A stretch of 64,000 bases of DNA, taken from contig KK106982.1 of the NCBI GenBank assembly GCA_000611775.1, positions 3,577,404 through 3,641,403 of the forward strand. Direction: 5' to 3'. The DNA comes from Umbilicaria muhlenbergii (lineage: Eukaryota; Ascomycota; Lecanoromycetes; Umbilicariales; Umbilicariaceae). A program made the translations under genes and the position numbers. A model generated the notes under the pieces. The model was not told the origin of the DNA. It ran no database searches and saw nothing but the letters and a program-made list of their open reading frames with translations. Every line of letters starts with the position of its first letter. Position 1 is the first letter of the stretch. Positions 45,123 through 57,870 of this stretch are shown piece by piece.

Positions 45123-46239
45123 TCACCTAGCCTTCTGGCTAGCGTTCCTGCTGGCGATGTACTCGGGCCTGTCACACACGTCATACAGAATCTGAGTTGG
45201 CGCAGCGGCACTTGTATGAATGGCGGCAAAACTAAGCTTCAGCTGAAGAGAAACAATGAACTCCTTCTCAGTCTCTTCACCTTGCGCGTTGTTTAGCAGC
45301 CATTGCAGAAATTCGTTTGGTTTGGATAATAGGTCTTCACGGCCCTTCAGGATCAGCACAATCACCCGCTTGGCTGTGGCATGAAGCTGGCTAAATTTAC
45401 AGAGCTCGGGCATCCAGTACCCTACTAGTGGACGGATGAAAATAGGGTATTTCTTGATCGCCTGGGCTCCAATAAATCCACCGAGCGCATAAATGATCGT
45501 TGAATCCACCCACTCCTTGCGGCAACTAAGCTCTGTGCCGCCAAACATACGACTTGAGACACGAGCCACGATCTGGAGAAAACCGTCTGCCACGGCTACT
45601 TCAGTTCAATCTGTGAAGATCTGTTGGTAAATTTAGGCTTCTAGTTCAGTCGCCTCAGAGGGGACATGCCTTTATACTGCGGTAGATGAACATTGAGGGC
45701 GTCTTCGATTTCTTCGCTAGCCGGGGCTAGGACCTCTTTAAGGTGCTGATTCAATTGATACTTTGCAACGCGTGGGTGCAGTGTGGAGCGACTACCCATG
45801 GCCATATATGTGCCCTTGAATATCTGTTCTCTTCGGGTCATTGAAGATGCTTGCACCAGATTGAAACCAGTGTACCTCAAAGAAGGTGTCTACGGAATTA
45901 ACCTCGTCGACTGGCGCGGTCTTGAGCTCCTCAACATATTTGCCAGGGATCAGGAGACGCTCTCCCAATGAGCTGGGGACATAGAACGGGCGGCCCTTGT
46001 ACTTTTCGTAGCCCTCGCGGAACATTCCCCCGCACATCTGCCCTGAACCTCTCCCGCGTCGCTGCCAGTGGACTGTCTTCGACACAGGTAATTGGCGCCG
46101 CCGCATATCTTTGTCTCTTTGGTTTCGGCGCATAGCTGGCGGGCGCGAGGACGACGACAGCAAAAAAGAGGACATAATAGAGGAGTTTTCCACTCAAGAG
46201 AGGAAGGTCATTGGGTAGGAGTAATGCTAGCTGACTCAT
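45123..46239 (-). pseudogene. Truncated, frameshifted cytochrome P450
   Basis: N-terminal half of a fungal P450 of the ent-kaurene-oxidase-like group. It has a membrane anchor (LLYYVLFFAVVVLAPASY), then a frame change near 46030, then EGYEKYKGRPFYVPSSLGERLLIPGKYVEEL. An intact-looking intron joins TFFE to IFKGTYMAMGSRSTLHPRV. The last part runs from EVAVADGFLQIVARVSSRM to the I-helix segment LSFAAIHTSAAAPTQILYDVC and stops at RPEYI. The ExxR and haem-binding cysteine regions are absent in the 900 bases downstream. One frameshift, a premature stop at the third exon boundary and loss of the C-terminal half mark it as dead. A former role in secondary metabolism is likely from the family. Confidence 0.82.
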
Positions 46240-47074
46240 ACTTGAAGGAAAATAACCATCGCCGAGCAGAAGAATGCGTAGACAAGAGACAGAGCGCTGC
46301 CCTTAAAGAGTGTATACACCTTTTTGGAAAGGTTTATGAGATGGTACAGTAACAGAATTTGGTGCGACTGTTAGCGGCGCAGAAAACTCGTCCCCGTCGT
46401 CTTATTTAGGGCCGATAGCATGGATAGGCGTCGATCGGCGTTGGTGGAGAGGGCTGGGGTTAGTGAAAATGCCCATGCGGACATCTTGCAAGAAACTTGT
46501 GGATGCATTATTCCCACTAACCTTCCGTGTTCCTTCCCCGGATTCCGAATCCATGGGGAGAGACTACTATGGAAATCAAGAGGGTTCAGTCATATTTCTC
46601 CTGTGTCACAGTGTGTGTTGCCCCTTCCGGCCAGGCTCAGCGACTTGCCTAACCGAGAGTTTTGAGGGCTTTCTCAAAGTGAGCTAACACGCAAACAGGA
46701 ACGCTCCTGAGGGATTCCTGCGTTGCGGCAGCTTCAAGCGGCACGGTGTAAGTCGGTCAGGTTGTCTGTACAAAATTTGAGATACATAATACCACGGGCT
46801 CAGACGTGGTTACACCTGTATGGCGCGGCTGATAGAATCCGAATCCGTACTCACAGGGGCGTCGTGGTGACTCACGACACCCGCCCGGTGTTGGGGTTGC
46901 ATGTCCTTGTAAGTTATGATCAGTATTGATACAAGCATTGTGAAGGCGGTGTAACCTCACCCCCTTACTTGACTGAGCTTGATGTTCTGCTGTTAACAAT
47001 AACATCTCGATTTTTCTTTGCAATCTCCAAGAGAAGCCCTTTAAGGATTCTGTTTCATTGAATTCCTTGTCATT
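46240..47074. other. Divergent intergenic region between the P450 relic and the SDR gene
   Basis: No gene supported. It includes the SDR promoter on the right. Confidence 0.5.
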
Positions 47075-48081
47075 ATGAGCTTCAATCCAGGAACAGACAT
47101 CCCTGATCTCTCCAAGAAGACCTTCTTGATCACCGGAGGTAGGGCATATACCAACCTCATCACCCATAGCTCAAGGCTCAGCCATCTTCAGACAGTCCAG
47201 CTTTCCTAGACATCTGTTGACTATCAGCCGTTCTAGGGACCAATGGGCTAGGCAAGCAAACCATCCTCACTCTGGCAAAGCACTCCCCAGAGCACATCTA
47301 CTTCACGGGCCGGAACGCCAAGGGTGCCGAGGGCATAATCCAAGAGATCAAATCCGCAGCCCCCTCAGTGCAGCTCACCTTCATTGAGTGCGACCAGCTA
47401 TCCCTCTCCTCCGTCGAGAAAGCCGCAAAGGAATTCCTCTTCAAGACTTCCACACTCGACGTCCTCATCTGCAATGCCGGCGTCATGGCCACCGACGCCG
47501 CCCTGACGAAAGAAGGTTACGAGAACCAATTCGGGGTGAACCACGTCGCGCACGCTCTCCTCGTCAAGCTCCTCCTCCCCACGCTCGAAAAGACGGCGGA
47601 GAAGACCGGCGACGTGCGCATCCTCTTCCTCACCTCCCTCGGTTTCCACTACTCCTTCCCCGGCGGCGTCCTGTTTGACGGCCTCAAGACGACACAGGAC
47701 TTCGGCCCCGGCTCGCAATGGGCTCGCTACGGGCAGAGCAAGCTCGCCAACGTGCAATACTCGGCGGGGCTGGCGCGGCGCTACCCGTCCATCACCTCCG
47801 TCTCTTTGCACCCGGGGACCGTGGATACGGACATCATCGACCGGTTGAAGCCGGACGAGAAGGATCTGGTGTACCAGACAAACGACGTCATTGTGGAGCC
47901 GGAAGAGGGCGTCTACAACACGTGCTGGTGCGCGACGACGAAGAAGAGCGACATCAGGAATGGAGAGCTCTACCTGCCGGTCGGGCAGCTGGGGGCGCAT
48001 TCGAAGGAATCTTCGGACCAGGAGCTGTGCGAGAAATTGTGGGCCTGGACCGAGAAGGAGCTGGAGGGTTACAGCCTTTGA
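47075..48081 (+). CDS. Short-chain dehydrogenase/reductase (SDR)
   Basis: Exons 47075-47138 and 47237-48081 encode 302 residues; the intron is 98 nt. The splice falls inside the cofactor motif, giving TFLITGGTNGLGKQT (TGxxxGxG). The NAG motif is DVLICNAGVMAT, the catalytic serine lies in ILFLTSLGFHYS, and the active site YGQSK carries Tyr and Lys. Similar to the WW-domain oxidoreductase/retinol dehydrogenase-like fungal SDRs. The cofactor (NADP or NAD) and substrate are open. The second exon is GC-rich with C-ending codons first and G-ending codons later, unlike its flanks. The neighbouring P450 relic could be the remains of a shared pathway, which is speculation. Confidence 0.9.
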
Positions 48082-48679
48082 TGAGGAGTATGATGGTCGT
48101 TATATCAGAGTGCTGCTAAATAACTCAACGGACTCTGCATGGCCACCGCAAATGATGAATCACTACTGTACTAAGAGAAAAATCAAAAAAGCACTTGGAT
48201 ATCAAGTAGCGCGAATGGAAATTGAATCTTTTACTTTACATACAACTTCAAAACGAAATAAGATACCACTGTATGTAGACATCTCAAACTGTCATGGCGG
48301 TTGGGTGAGTGGGAGGATGAGCGGGGAGTGTCCATCACATGGACGGAGTGCCGCATCCCCCCCCAGCTCGTTCGTCAAAGCGGCAGCCCCGACTGAGCTG
48401 GGGGCGGATTTCTGTCTTATTTTGTTACCAAGAAGCTTTTCAGGCTAGCCATCTCCATCCGTCAGCTCAGCATAATTTTGTCATCGTATATCAATCTATG
48501 TGAGCGAGTACACAGACAGATTCTTGTCCTAGAGAGTCTTATTGTCTTTCAGCTACGTAACAGCTAAGAATCGCCTTCGGGCAGAAAGCCCCGCTGGAGA
48601 GTCTGCCACTTCAGGACAGAACTGCACAATGCAAAGCCTGGCGCTCTCAACCAGAAGGCGTAGTACCTTAGCCACCCAT
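48082..48679. other. Convergent intergenic region
   Basis: 3' flanks of the SDR and eL15 genes. No gene or clear repeat. Confidence 0.55.
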
Positions 48680-49604
48680 CTACCTGTAGCGCCACAGGCT
48701 GAGAGTGTTGTGACGTTTCCAAGTCTTCCTCCGTCCAGCAGTTGTCTTGTTGAATTTGTGGCCCTTGCCCAGACCACGAGATTTCTTGCCAGTGGCAGTC
48801 AAGCCACGAGATTCGCGGTGCTAGTATATCGTTAGCACGAAAGTCATCTCCACGATCCATGTGTTCTTCATACCTTGTGGACGGGCTTCACGATCCAGTT
48901 GATACGTGAATCGCGGCGAATAGCCTTGTGTTGCGGATCAACCAGGATAACTTCGTAGTACTTGTAGGTAGAGTCTTGGTTGATCCAGTACGAGTTCAAC
49001 ACTCTCAAGTTTGCGCAGCGACGGCCGACACGCTCCTCAGCCGTGGACTTGAGCGAGCGCTGATATTTCAGCTGGTTGACACCCTGGTTTGTCGGCTTGC
49101 CTACACACAAAAGAGTACATCAGACGGTTCCCACAACAACATTCATACGGTTGACTAACCGTAGGTTGCACCCTTCGGTACTGGCCGCTTGCGCCCTCCT
49201 CTCCGCACACGCACGCGGTAGATGACATAGCCTTGCTTGGCCTTGTACCCAAGACGACGAGCCTTGTCCGGGCGAGATGGTCGAGATGCTCGGTGGATAA
49301 CGTTCAATTGGCGGAGCTATATTTATGCACTCTCAGCTGAGTTCAACGAGTGTATAGCAAGACACCAAGAGTGCCACAATATGAGTCCCACGAGGCCATC
49401 GAAAGAGGCTTTACAGCGCCAGAGTATTCTGCAGGGCTAGGGAATCCGCGTGGTATCTTACCTCCCAGCATCGAACGCGCAGAAGGAAGCGTAGGACATC
49501 GGACTGCTTCTTCTTCTGAAGCTCTTCCACGTACTTGGATCTTGTCAGCCAGAGTATACAAGATGACCGATTGCGGGATTGGAACACACCTTGAGCGCAC
49601 CCAT
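48680..49604 (-). CDS. RPL15: Cytosolic large-subunit ribosomal protein eL15
   Basis: Exons 49590-49604 (15 nt), 49462-49533, 49160-49316, 48874-49100 and 48680-48820 encode 203 residues, the exact family length. Product: [102 protein letters not shown], ending [14 protein letters not shown]. The first coding exon holds only five codons. Introns are 56, 145, 59 and 53 nt. I looked for box C/D motifs of an intronic snoRNA in the 145-nt intron and found none. eL15 is an essential rRNA-binding protein of the 60S subunit. Confidence 0.96.
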
Positions 49605-50016
49605 GTTGACGTTGCTGGCGGATTAGTAAAATGGGTCGTTGTCGTGGTCGTGATTTCGGCTTCAAAGTTCCCAAAAGTTTGTGGGATCCCTCGAAGGGCG
49701 CTAAGGTAAGCGAGTCGAGCTTCAGCCCTGTAGCCTTACGAATAATCGTCTTCCTCTTGAGTCTTAACTGAGGAGACACATGGTTGTCTTGAGAGTGGCC
49801 TTTCGCCTTCACTATTTGCATGTGGAAATGGTTAATGATACAGTCGTCATGCTATGTAATTGCGACAAGCTCTGAGAACCGTTACAGCCAATTGTCTAGA
49901 GGTATCATTCGGATCTACAGCTACAAGAAGTTGGGATGCCAGAGCGACATCAGCTATTGTGGTAATCGAGTAGCCAAACACAGCCTCGAGCCGGATTTGC
50001 ACTCTCTTGGTACTGT
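49605..50016. other. Upstream region of eL15
   Basis: Promoter and 5' UTR of eL15, and the 3' flank of the next minus-strand gene. No further feature recognised. Confidence 0.55.
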
Positions 50017-51014
50017 TCAACGATCCTCGTGTTCATCCGCTGGGAGATGTTTTACAAGCCGCCTGATACCTTTTTCGGCGCTTTTGACTGCGGAGGCCCA
50101 GCCTAGACCGTTCTGCTTGTCGCCTTCGACCATAGCAAACTCAGTCCAGGTACGCGGTACGTCTGGATCAGCCGCATGCTCCGCGCTAGCTTTCCCCACT
50201 GGCCTGCTATGTCCTCTTACCAGTTCATACACCTGATCGTCCGTGACCTTCCTCCCCGCCTGCAATACACCGTGCAATGTCCGGCAGTCGTTATCCCAGT
50301 TCTCTCCGACTGGTAAAGAACGTACCTTCGTACTCAGGTGATGTGAAATTCCATCGTAATCTTGGAGGAGATCTTTAGAGAGCACGAGAAGAGCGGTAGC
50401 TTTCGAGTAGGCCGGAAGAGAGGACGATCTTATCAGGGATGATGTGCGGGAGGATGATGGGTCAACCGAGTTCGCATCGTCAGGAAGGCAGCGGGCGCAT
50501 AGGAGCTCCAGAAATGCTGCGTTCTGATCTGCACTCTCTCTGAATCTGGTCTCACCATCAGTAAGCCGCACAGCTGATGAATATGATGGGGCAACCGTAC
50601 ATATCCACAACAGTCTCTCTGAGAAAGCTGACCGTCTTTTGTTTGCTTGCCTCGATCGTCTTCTGGAATTCGGCTTTATGGGTATCAGCCTGCGTAGACG
50701 ATTTTTGCTTCGCCATTGTTTTGGTCATTGCCAAGAATTGCCTGGAGGATGTCAACAAGATGGCCGAATTGCAGGCAAGAATTACAGACTGGGTTTCCAA
50801 GCGGCCTATATCCACCTCAGAATCGGATGCATCATCCTCCAAAGGAGAGACTAGGCGCCTCGAGGTTCTGATGAACTTCACTTGCTTTGCGCTCTTGCCT
50901 CGTGCTGGCTCGAGTGACTCTTGAGATCGTTAGACCCTAAGCAACCAGTCTCACCGACATATGAGAACAAAGCGCCAAAAACCCACCAATAGGTCTTTTG
51001 TTAGATTTCGCCAT
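50017..51014 (-). CDS. Unknown fungal protein, charged and partly helical
   Basis: Exons 50987-51014, 50601-50919 and 50017-50545 encode 291 residues; introns are 67 and 55 nt, with TCTAAC and ACTGAT branch sites. The start ATG at 51014 gives MAKSNKRPI-ESLEPARGK, a basic N-terminus. Then come VKFIRTSRRLVSPLEDD, an acidic patch, a helical stretch (QFLAMTKTMAKQKSSTQAD and KAEFQKTIEASKQKTVSFL), an FRESADQNAAFLELLCARC segment, and a C-terminal part with GENWDNDCRTLHGVLQAG. I do not recognise the family. No signal peptide, membrane span or catalytic motif is visible. The coherent splice pattern argues for a real gene. Confidence 0.7.
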
Positions 51015-52043
51015 GTCCTTGGTAAGTACGAGAGAGTTGTACGTGAACTTTGGTCGGTCGGCGACCAGAAGACGGAAGCGAAGATTACTGTGTAGGGCAC
51101 CGGCTACGGCCGACGGAAAGCGGAAGAATAGGCTGCTTTTCAAACTGTTTCTTTTTCGTTGCTCATACTGGAAAAGTAACACTCCCATGACACAGAAATT
51201 AAAAACGGAGAGGAAAGAACACATGTAGTCACTTAATCCCAGGTATTGCTCTAGGTGCGCATTACTGGGCAACGTTCGTTGGGAGCACTTGACAGCGACG
51301 ATTATATCCATCAGCGGTCAGTGAGCATGCTGGAGCAACGGTATAGTGGCTAGAATGGTATTTGAGCTTTTTGCAATTTGATATAAGAGCACGCGCAAGT
51401 TATGGAAATCTGTGCCGTTGGGCATCCGCAACTGTATCCAACGCCTATTGATCGACTGATCATATGGTTCATCGGCTGGGTCGTTGGAATTCGAGACAAT
51501 ACCATCAGAAGACAAAGCTGTATTTGGTCGTTTGTTCGTGATCGCTATAGCAGAATGTGCCAGAAAAATGTCCACAAGAAAATACCGTAGTGAATCTGCC
51601 CTTACCCTATGACCTAGCCAGCAAGGAGAAGAAACTCGCATGACACCCACAACACACTGATCTAGCTATCTAGACACATTTCTAGAGAGCCTTTTCCATT
51701 AGGGTGAAAAGGCAAATCCTTGTGTGTAGAAACAGCGACTCATCAGGGAGGTGTCGGAAAGAGAATGAGGACTGAGCTGAGACAAGAGCCGAGAACACCC
51801 AGAGAGCTTAGTGCATCACCGATAACGTCTTGAGAGCACGGGTATCCTCTTAAGGAATAATTTTCCTACGAGCTCTGGTTCGTCGGTAATCTAATGCCAT
51901 TATAATTCGAACTCCGTGCGGAGACCAGAACCGTACCAAGTCCGTCTGAGCCATGGGTTCCGCAAGAAGATATTAAGAAATGCAATTTGTCATCGTTCTA
52001 ACAAGTCGTGAGGCACCGAAAGTGGGAAACTGAGCAGGTTGTT
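51015..52043. other. 1.0-kb intergenic region
   Basis: Promoter of the unknown gene and 3' flank of the PSP1 gene. A tRNA A-box-like stretch near 51340 (TATAGTGGCTAGAATGG) has no matching B box, so no tRNA is called. Confidence 0.5.
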
Positions 52044-54858
52044 TCAGGATCCCAACGATAGCCCTTGGAAAGCGTGACCCCAGTCGCCACCACTGATATG
52101 CGGCTTACGACCTCCACCAATACCACCAGATGAGGTGGAGTAGTCAATGTGGTGTCGGTCAATCGCATTTGGTGAAACAACACTGTACGGAGCATGTGAC
52201 GTAAAGGACTGTGGGATACCCTGTCCGTATTCAGGTAGATGTTGGCTCAACTGACGACCGTTGATCGTATGGGTCTGGAATTGCGGCGCGTAGGCTTGGG
52301 AGAAGCCGGTGCCGTGGACAACACCTGCATCCCGAGTAGGATCCCAAAGCTGCTCGAAGTTGCCGCTCATGATTTGGGAAGAGCCAAGGTTAGAAAAGCT
52401 AATATTCTCTTTTTGCCGTCGACGATCATGAGGATGATCGCGATCGGGACCAAGAGCTCCAGGTCCCAAACCGGATGGTAGCTGCAAACCAGCAGCGGGT
52501 GTAACGAATGAGGCGGGGTTGATCGCAGACATCCAAATGCGCGTCTTATAAATCTTAAAGAGATCGGTGACCAGAGAGTTGAAATTGATATACGAGTCGG
52601 CGAAGTAGTAGAAGGTCAGCTTCTTCCAATCCCTGTAAAGTCACATAAGTACGTGCGGCGACATCGAGCTAAGCCCTTACATACATCTGAAACTCGGCGT
52701 CAAGTATCTCCATATTCAACCGGTGCTCTACGACTTTTTGCTGGCAGACGCGCTTGGCCTTGGCCTCATTTCCCTCTTTGTCTCTTAGAGTTTGGATTTC
52801 ATGAGCCTGAGCCAAACGCTTGATCATCTTCGGCTTCAGCTCAGTGTTAGGCGGCTCTTGCATGCCTTGCTGTCCAGGAGGGCCCATGCCTCCGACGGCG
52901 CTTATCTGCGCACCGTTAGAAGCGACCGAAAGGCCGTTAGGGTTTTGTGTGGCAATCGGTCCATTCTGACCCTGACGAGAAAACATCATGAGCCATCGGT
53001 AGTGCTCCTCAGCATAATGTTCTTTCAGTTCTTTGGCCTTGGCCCACGGAACGTTTTCGTGCGCTACAGTTCCTAAATCAGTGCCTCTATCAGCCTCGAC
53101 GATGACCAGATCACCTGGTTTGACTTGGAGACCGGTCCCCTCTTGAACATAGAAAACCTCGCCTCGACAACACTTGAAGGTTACAACGTATAGTAGCTGG
53201 TTGGGACGTGGTTGGGGTTGGGACCGTCCATATTGGCTTTGCATGCCGTATGCGTGCTGGAGCGACGATGGCGAAACGGATGGGGCATAGGATTCTCCGC
53301 CTCGGGTGGACGGGTTCATGCCAGAGAAGTATGAAGCTGCAAAATTGCGGGCGCGTAAATGTTCGAGTTCCAAAGCCTCTTCTTCAGAGCTCTGACGGGA
53401 ACGGAATTGATCATACTCACCACTATCGCCTTGGGACGGGCGAGCCAATCCTTCTCCAAATCCTCCGGGACTTCCTTGCCTTGCGTCAAGACCTATGCCA
53501 TGATCCGGGCCTGCGAAGATACCTAGCGGCTCTGCGCCTCCAATCGAGCTCATTGAGCCGTGACGTGTAGCTACGTTGGCAAAAGAGTGACGGCGGCTCT
53601 GGGAGGGCTCCCCGATACCGCCAAAGCCCAGCGAGCTCTGCCAGTGACCCTTCTTGACGCTCTCCAATTTTCGGTTCTCGGGAATTCCAGTTATTGGATA
53701 CTGCTCTCCTAGATTAGCACTATACTCACTGAACCTCCTACCAGAGCTCTGGTAATAGTGAGTCGGATTTGGATTCGGATCTTCCAGTTCATCCAACGCG
53801 TATTCTGTTCCATCCAGTCCACTCTCGTATGTTTGTTGCGGATAGGACCCTTGAGTGCTGCTCTGAGGTGGGAGTACATTGGGAACAGCGTGAGCACTGT
53901 CTGCATGGGGTTTGACGTTCGACTGCTCAAGCTTGCGTGCAGCTTCCTGTCTGAGGAGAACATTCTCCATAGCCAGCTGTTCGATTGTTCGCGCCTGCGT
54001 TTTTACTAACTGGGCTCCTTCCTCCGAGCCGTTGGAAGACTCATCGTCATCATCGACTTCACGGAGCTGGCCGAGGATGGAAGCATCGTGTGACAGCTCG
54101 CCACGTATACTAGAACGAGAAGGTCTTGATTGGACCCCGGCGTATGGAGCTCCATTCCGATTGCGACCAGTTGGGAAGTGGCTACCAGTGGCGCTCGGAT
54201 GCGCGTGACTCGATTCTGAATCCATTTGACCGACGGAATACGACTGAGACCGATAGGTCTTCGGAGTCGGATGGAGAGGAATCGGGAAAGGGATAGCAGA
54301 TTCGACGGGATTATCACGGCCGATGGATGGGCTGATCAATGGTTCATCGACATAGTAGCTTGCGGATCCAGAAGGGCCAAGACTTGTCGGCGATGGAAGG
54401 ACCTCTGTCAAACGCGAAGGAGGTAGTTTTTGAGAGTCGTTGTTCCATATCGCACTTGACCAGGGGAAAGACGCGCTGTTTGAATGCCCGCGGCCAGTGA
54501 TAGACCCTGAGGAAGCAGCCATATTGGATCCCCAGGTGGTTTGGTCGCCAGCTGGGGTTGTAGGGTGAGAGCTCGCCGGAGAGAAGGTTACACTTCCACT
54601 CAAGGAGCCTTTGCGTTGTGGTGCCGATTGGACTTCACTAAGCCAGGAAAGACGCCGTGTGGGCTTTGCTCCCAACGAATACGTACTAGAGTGAATTTGA
54701 TGATGCTGGTCTTGCTCATCGTCCGACGATGCCAGCGCTTCTGAGTCTGGGGTGGAACGACGAATGCCAGCTTTGGCTTTCTCAAGCAAAAGTGACGTAT
54801 TGCCGCCTGAGAAAGCGCTGAACGACGAGCGTTTCGCCGGGCTAGGTTGGCCCTGCAT
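52044..54858 (-). CDS. PSP1 C-terminal-domain protein
   Basis: Exons 52685-54858 and 52044-52632 encode 920 residues; the intron is 52 nt (donor GTATGT). The first 540 residues are Ser/Pro-rich and disordered. A short coiled coil occurs at IEQLAMENVLLRQEAARK. The conserved domain starts near LLYVVTFKCCRGEVFYVQEG and continues GDLVIVEADRGTDLGTV and KPKMIKRLAQAHEIQTLRDKE to LNMEILDAEFQM-DWKKLTFYYF (rebuilt by the splice). It ends at KIYKTRIWM, the classic end of the PSP1 domain. Yeast Psp1 is a multicopy suppressor of DNA polymerase alpha mutants and localises to stress granules or P-bodies; molecular activity is unknown. The frame stays open six codons upstream to an acceptor-like TTCTAG, so a 5' exon supplying an earlier start is possible. 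Confidence 0.85.
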
Positions 54859-57154
54859 TCTTGGATCTGATGCCACTAGAAGCGTCGAAGTCTGCTCAGT
54901 CGATCAGCTTAGTGCTTCGTATGGAGGACGGCGAGGATGTCATCAACGTGACAAATGTGAATCTTGCTGGACTCGGATGGGGCAAGGCGTATGAGATTGA
55001 TGACTGGGCTATGAACCTTGTTGAGCAAAGACTGAGACCATGGAAGCATACAAGCACTTCACCAGGAGCGCCAGAGTTGTTCCAACTGCCGACCCGACCC
55101 GCTGTTCCGACCTCTGGGTGCTAAGATAAGGGAGTGGTATTTGAAGGCAGATGGATTCTAAAATAGAGCAGGTATGGCAGATCAGCATCATATTCGGAAT
55201 GCTCTTTCAATTTCCAGAATCCCAGCGTGGATTGTATAGGTAAGATGCGAAAGATAGGTGAGGGGTTCCATACCGTGTGGGATCACAGTGAAAGCCAGAG
55301 AGTGAATCGACGCAGGCGTTTGAGCTGGTTCGACAAACGAAGTGATGATGTGAATGGTTTGATAGAGCTTTGTCTCAGACAACTGTCAATAAGGAGGCCA
55401 TTCTCCGTGAGCCTGACAAGTATAGGAGGGAGGGTACTGACAAGACACGAAAGAGATCTCTTTTTGATTTAGCTGGACGTAATGCGGCAGAAAGCGAGAA
55501 AAGGGTCTAAGTCACAAGTGGTCGAGATATTTTCACAAACGGTCTATGCTATGTATCTTGCAGGTGGAGCCTTCGTCAGTCAGTGTGACGACGATGAGTA
55601 CATGCAAAAAGTAACTGGAAGCCGGCAGAATACCCTGCGCATGACTTCACATTACCCTAAACTAGACGTTGTCAAGGGCTGAAAGAAGCGGAGTATGTTT
55701 GCTGATGTGTCGCTTTCCACGTTTTGTGTACACATGGGGAAGGATCTTGTTGAAGATTGACGGAGCTGAAGCATACAACTTACGGGAATATTAGTCTAGA
55801 GTCGTTAAATGTCGTTCAACGTGGAAGTCTCCGCTGTTGGCTAGCAATAGATCAGTTCTCAGATCAGCCCATGACAGTAACGCCAGGAAAGGTAGAAGAA
55901 CAATTGGCTGATATTCTTCGGGCATTATCGTCAATAGCAAGCAGAGCCTTCAACGAGTCACTAGTAGATGAAACAAATCGAGCATAACGGGGCTCGAAAC
56001 GAAACAAACCTGATATCATGCGGAAAATACGCTCCTGTTGCAGAACTCGCGGCGTCCGACAAGGCGCATTGGGGGCACTCGTCACAACGTAACATACTGT
56101 AGCGTAGGCGTAGGTGTTCGAGGACATAAGCTTGAAAGGTGCCCTTACCTCGCTGTTCTAGATAAATGCAGGCACTCCAACTGTGCCAGGGCCGGTTTTG
56201 TCTATTGCACGCAGAAGTAAAGACGTAAGTAGGAGATGGAAGAGAAGCTGGTGGAAATAAAACAGCTTAGGGTATCTGGAAGTTGGGATTATGTCAGCGC
56301 ATTGGGACTAGTCTTCGATATTGCCCACCGCAGCAAGACATCATACCTGTACTGGATGGCTAATGAGATCTAGAGAAGTATTTATTGATACACTGATTAA
56401 TAAGCAGATGCTTCCTTGGCCGTGCTCCGAGGTGTAGGCGTTGAGCTGATCAGGCTCCCGCTAAGTGATGGTGCAGGTTCCCTTGTGGCTTCGCAGATCA
56501 CGTTGTTTGATTAATCGGTACCTGTCACCGTAGATACGAAGTGTTCTGAAGGCTTTCAATCCCGAGGGAAGTTGTTGGCCCGCTTAGCAGTACAGCCTAA
56601 TTTGCCAGAGCAGGTGTTGTCCGTGGGCGCTGGAGCTGCAGGCGTCGTGACCAACTCGGCTGTCCGGTAAATTGGGAGGCAGCGAGAATTGCCTGGCTGC
56701 GTAGGCGCTTCAGGTCATGGGCAGATTCCGACAGTGCCCAAATCAACAGTACTGGTCCGAAGAGAGCTGTGTTTTATGCCGGTCCACTTTGCGGGTGCGG
56801 GCTGTCGTTGGTCTCCACCGAAGCGTTGGCGGGGGTCGAGGGCGCTCAATGCCGGTGCTGATTCTGGTGTGGGGCCGCGGTGACTGACATGGTGTCTGCC
56901 GACTATGCAGACTGGGCGGCGGTCGAAAGATGGAGAAAGAGAAAGAGAGATGGAAGATTCAGGATGACGATCAGGGACAGTTAAGTGGAGGAGGCAAGCG
57001 TTGGATTGCTGGAGACCCTGGCGAGTGCTGCTCCACTTGCAGCTGCAGCAGACAGGCTACAGGCCCCCTGGACATGGCAATGGGACGAACCGAGAGGCGT
57101 GCGGAGAGGCGAGCCATCTTTTGGCGGCCTTGCCATTTTGAATGCAGCGCATGG
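54859..57154. other. Long gene-free region, left part
   Basis: Upstream of the PSP1 gene. Only short frames without family resemblance; one plus-strand frame at 54861-55124 was considered and rejected. Nothing else is recognised over about 2.3 kb. Confidence 0.45.
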
Positions 57155-57200
57155 CACTCATCTGAGCTCATCTGAGCACTCCTCTGAGCACTCCTCTGAG
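57155..57200. repeat. Tandem repeat, 10/12-bp units
   Basis: Four adjacent units alternate CACTCATCTGAG, CTCATCTGAG and two of CACTCCTCTGAG. Non-coding. Confidence 0.85.
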
Positions 57201-57844
57201 CTTAAGAGGGGTCGATGGCTTGATCGCACCGGGATAGACCCCTCTTAGCGGCCAATGAAGCTGCCGCCTCCGCTTGCAATTTTCCGAGGGGGGACCCTGT
57301 CACGTCCCCACTTCTCTCCCAAGAGCCCTTCAGCCAACGCGGGAGGGTCTCCGCCGATTTGAGATGGCCGTCCTCAGCGAGGCCACCCAGCGACTCGGTC
57401 TCCGGAGTCGAGCTTTGAATACTACGGATGAAGTCCTCTTCGGGACAAGCACTCTACATGCGGCAGTGTACCGATCTACTGGTCTTTGGTCGTCCGTCGT
57501 CCTGGACCCTTCCGATCCAACAATGTCATGCATCACGGCGTCTACCTTAGTCCCTCGCCGTTCGTCTGGAACAATGGGTCCCTGGACGCGAAGAGCGGCC
57601 GTATCGTTTGCGGGAGCAGGACATGTCTCGTTATGGATTGGAGATCTCTGAAGATCAGCGACGATCTTGCTGCTTGGGAGCCGTCATCAACATGAAGGCG
57701 ACATTGGTGATGCAGACTTCAGCTGGGAGGAGTGCGAAGGCTGGGGCTCTGGAACATCATTAGGTTTACCGCCATCCCCTGCCCGTGTGCCGGGCAGAAA
57801 TTCCATAGACAGAAGACGCCCCCTCTTATTCCCTCTTTCTCCCC

Positions 57845-57870
57845 TTCGCCTTTCGCCTTTCGCCTTTCGC
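57845..57870. repeat. Tandem repeat of CGCCTTT
   Basis: Nearly four units of a 7-bp repeat (TTCGCCT register) in the gene-free region. Confidence 0.85.

Noticed and set aside
47398-48000. Minus-strand frame of 200 codons
   Set aside because: Antisense to the SDR second exon, whose motifs (TGGTNGLG, YGQSK) are clear. The frame is open because of GC-rich third positions.
49317-49461. Intronic snoRNA in the 145-nt intron of eL15
   Set aside because: No C box (RTGATGA) and D box (CTGA) pair with terminal stem is visible.
51335-51420. tRNA-like A box (TATAGTGGCTAGAATGG)
   Set aside because: No B box GGTTCGANTCC at the proper distance and no cloverleaf could be drawn.
54861-55124. Plus-strand frame of 87 codons upstream of and overlapping the PSP1 start
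   Set aside because: The central part looks somewhat protein-like, but it overlaps the PSP1 5' end, has no recognisable domain and no supporting splice continuation.
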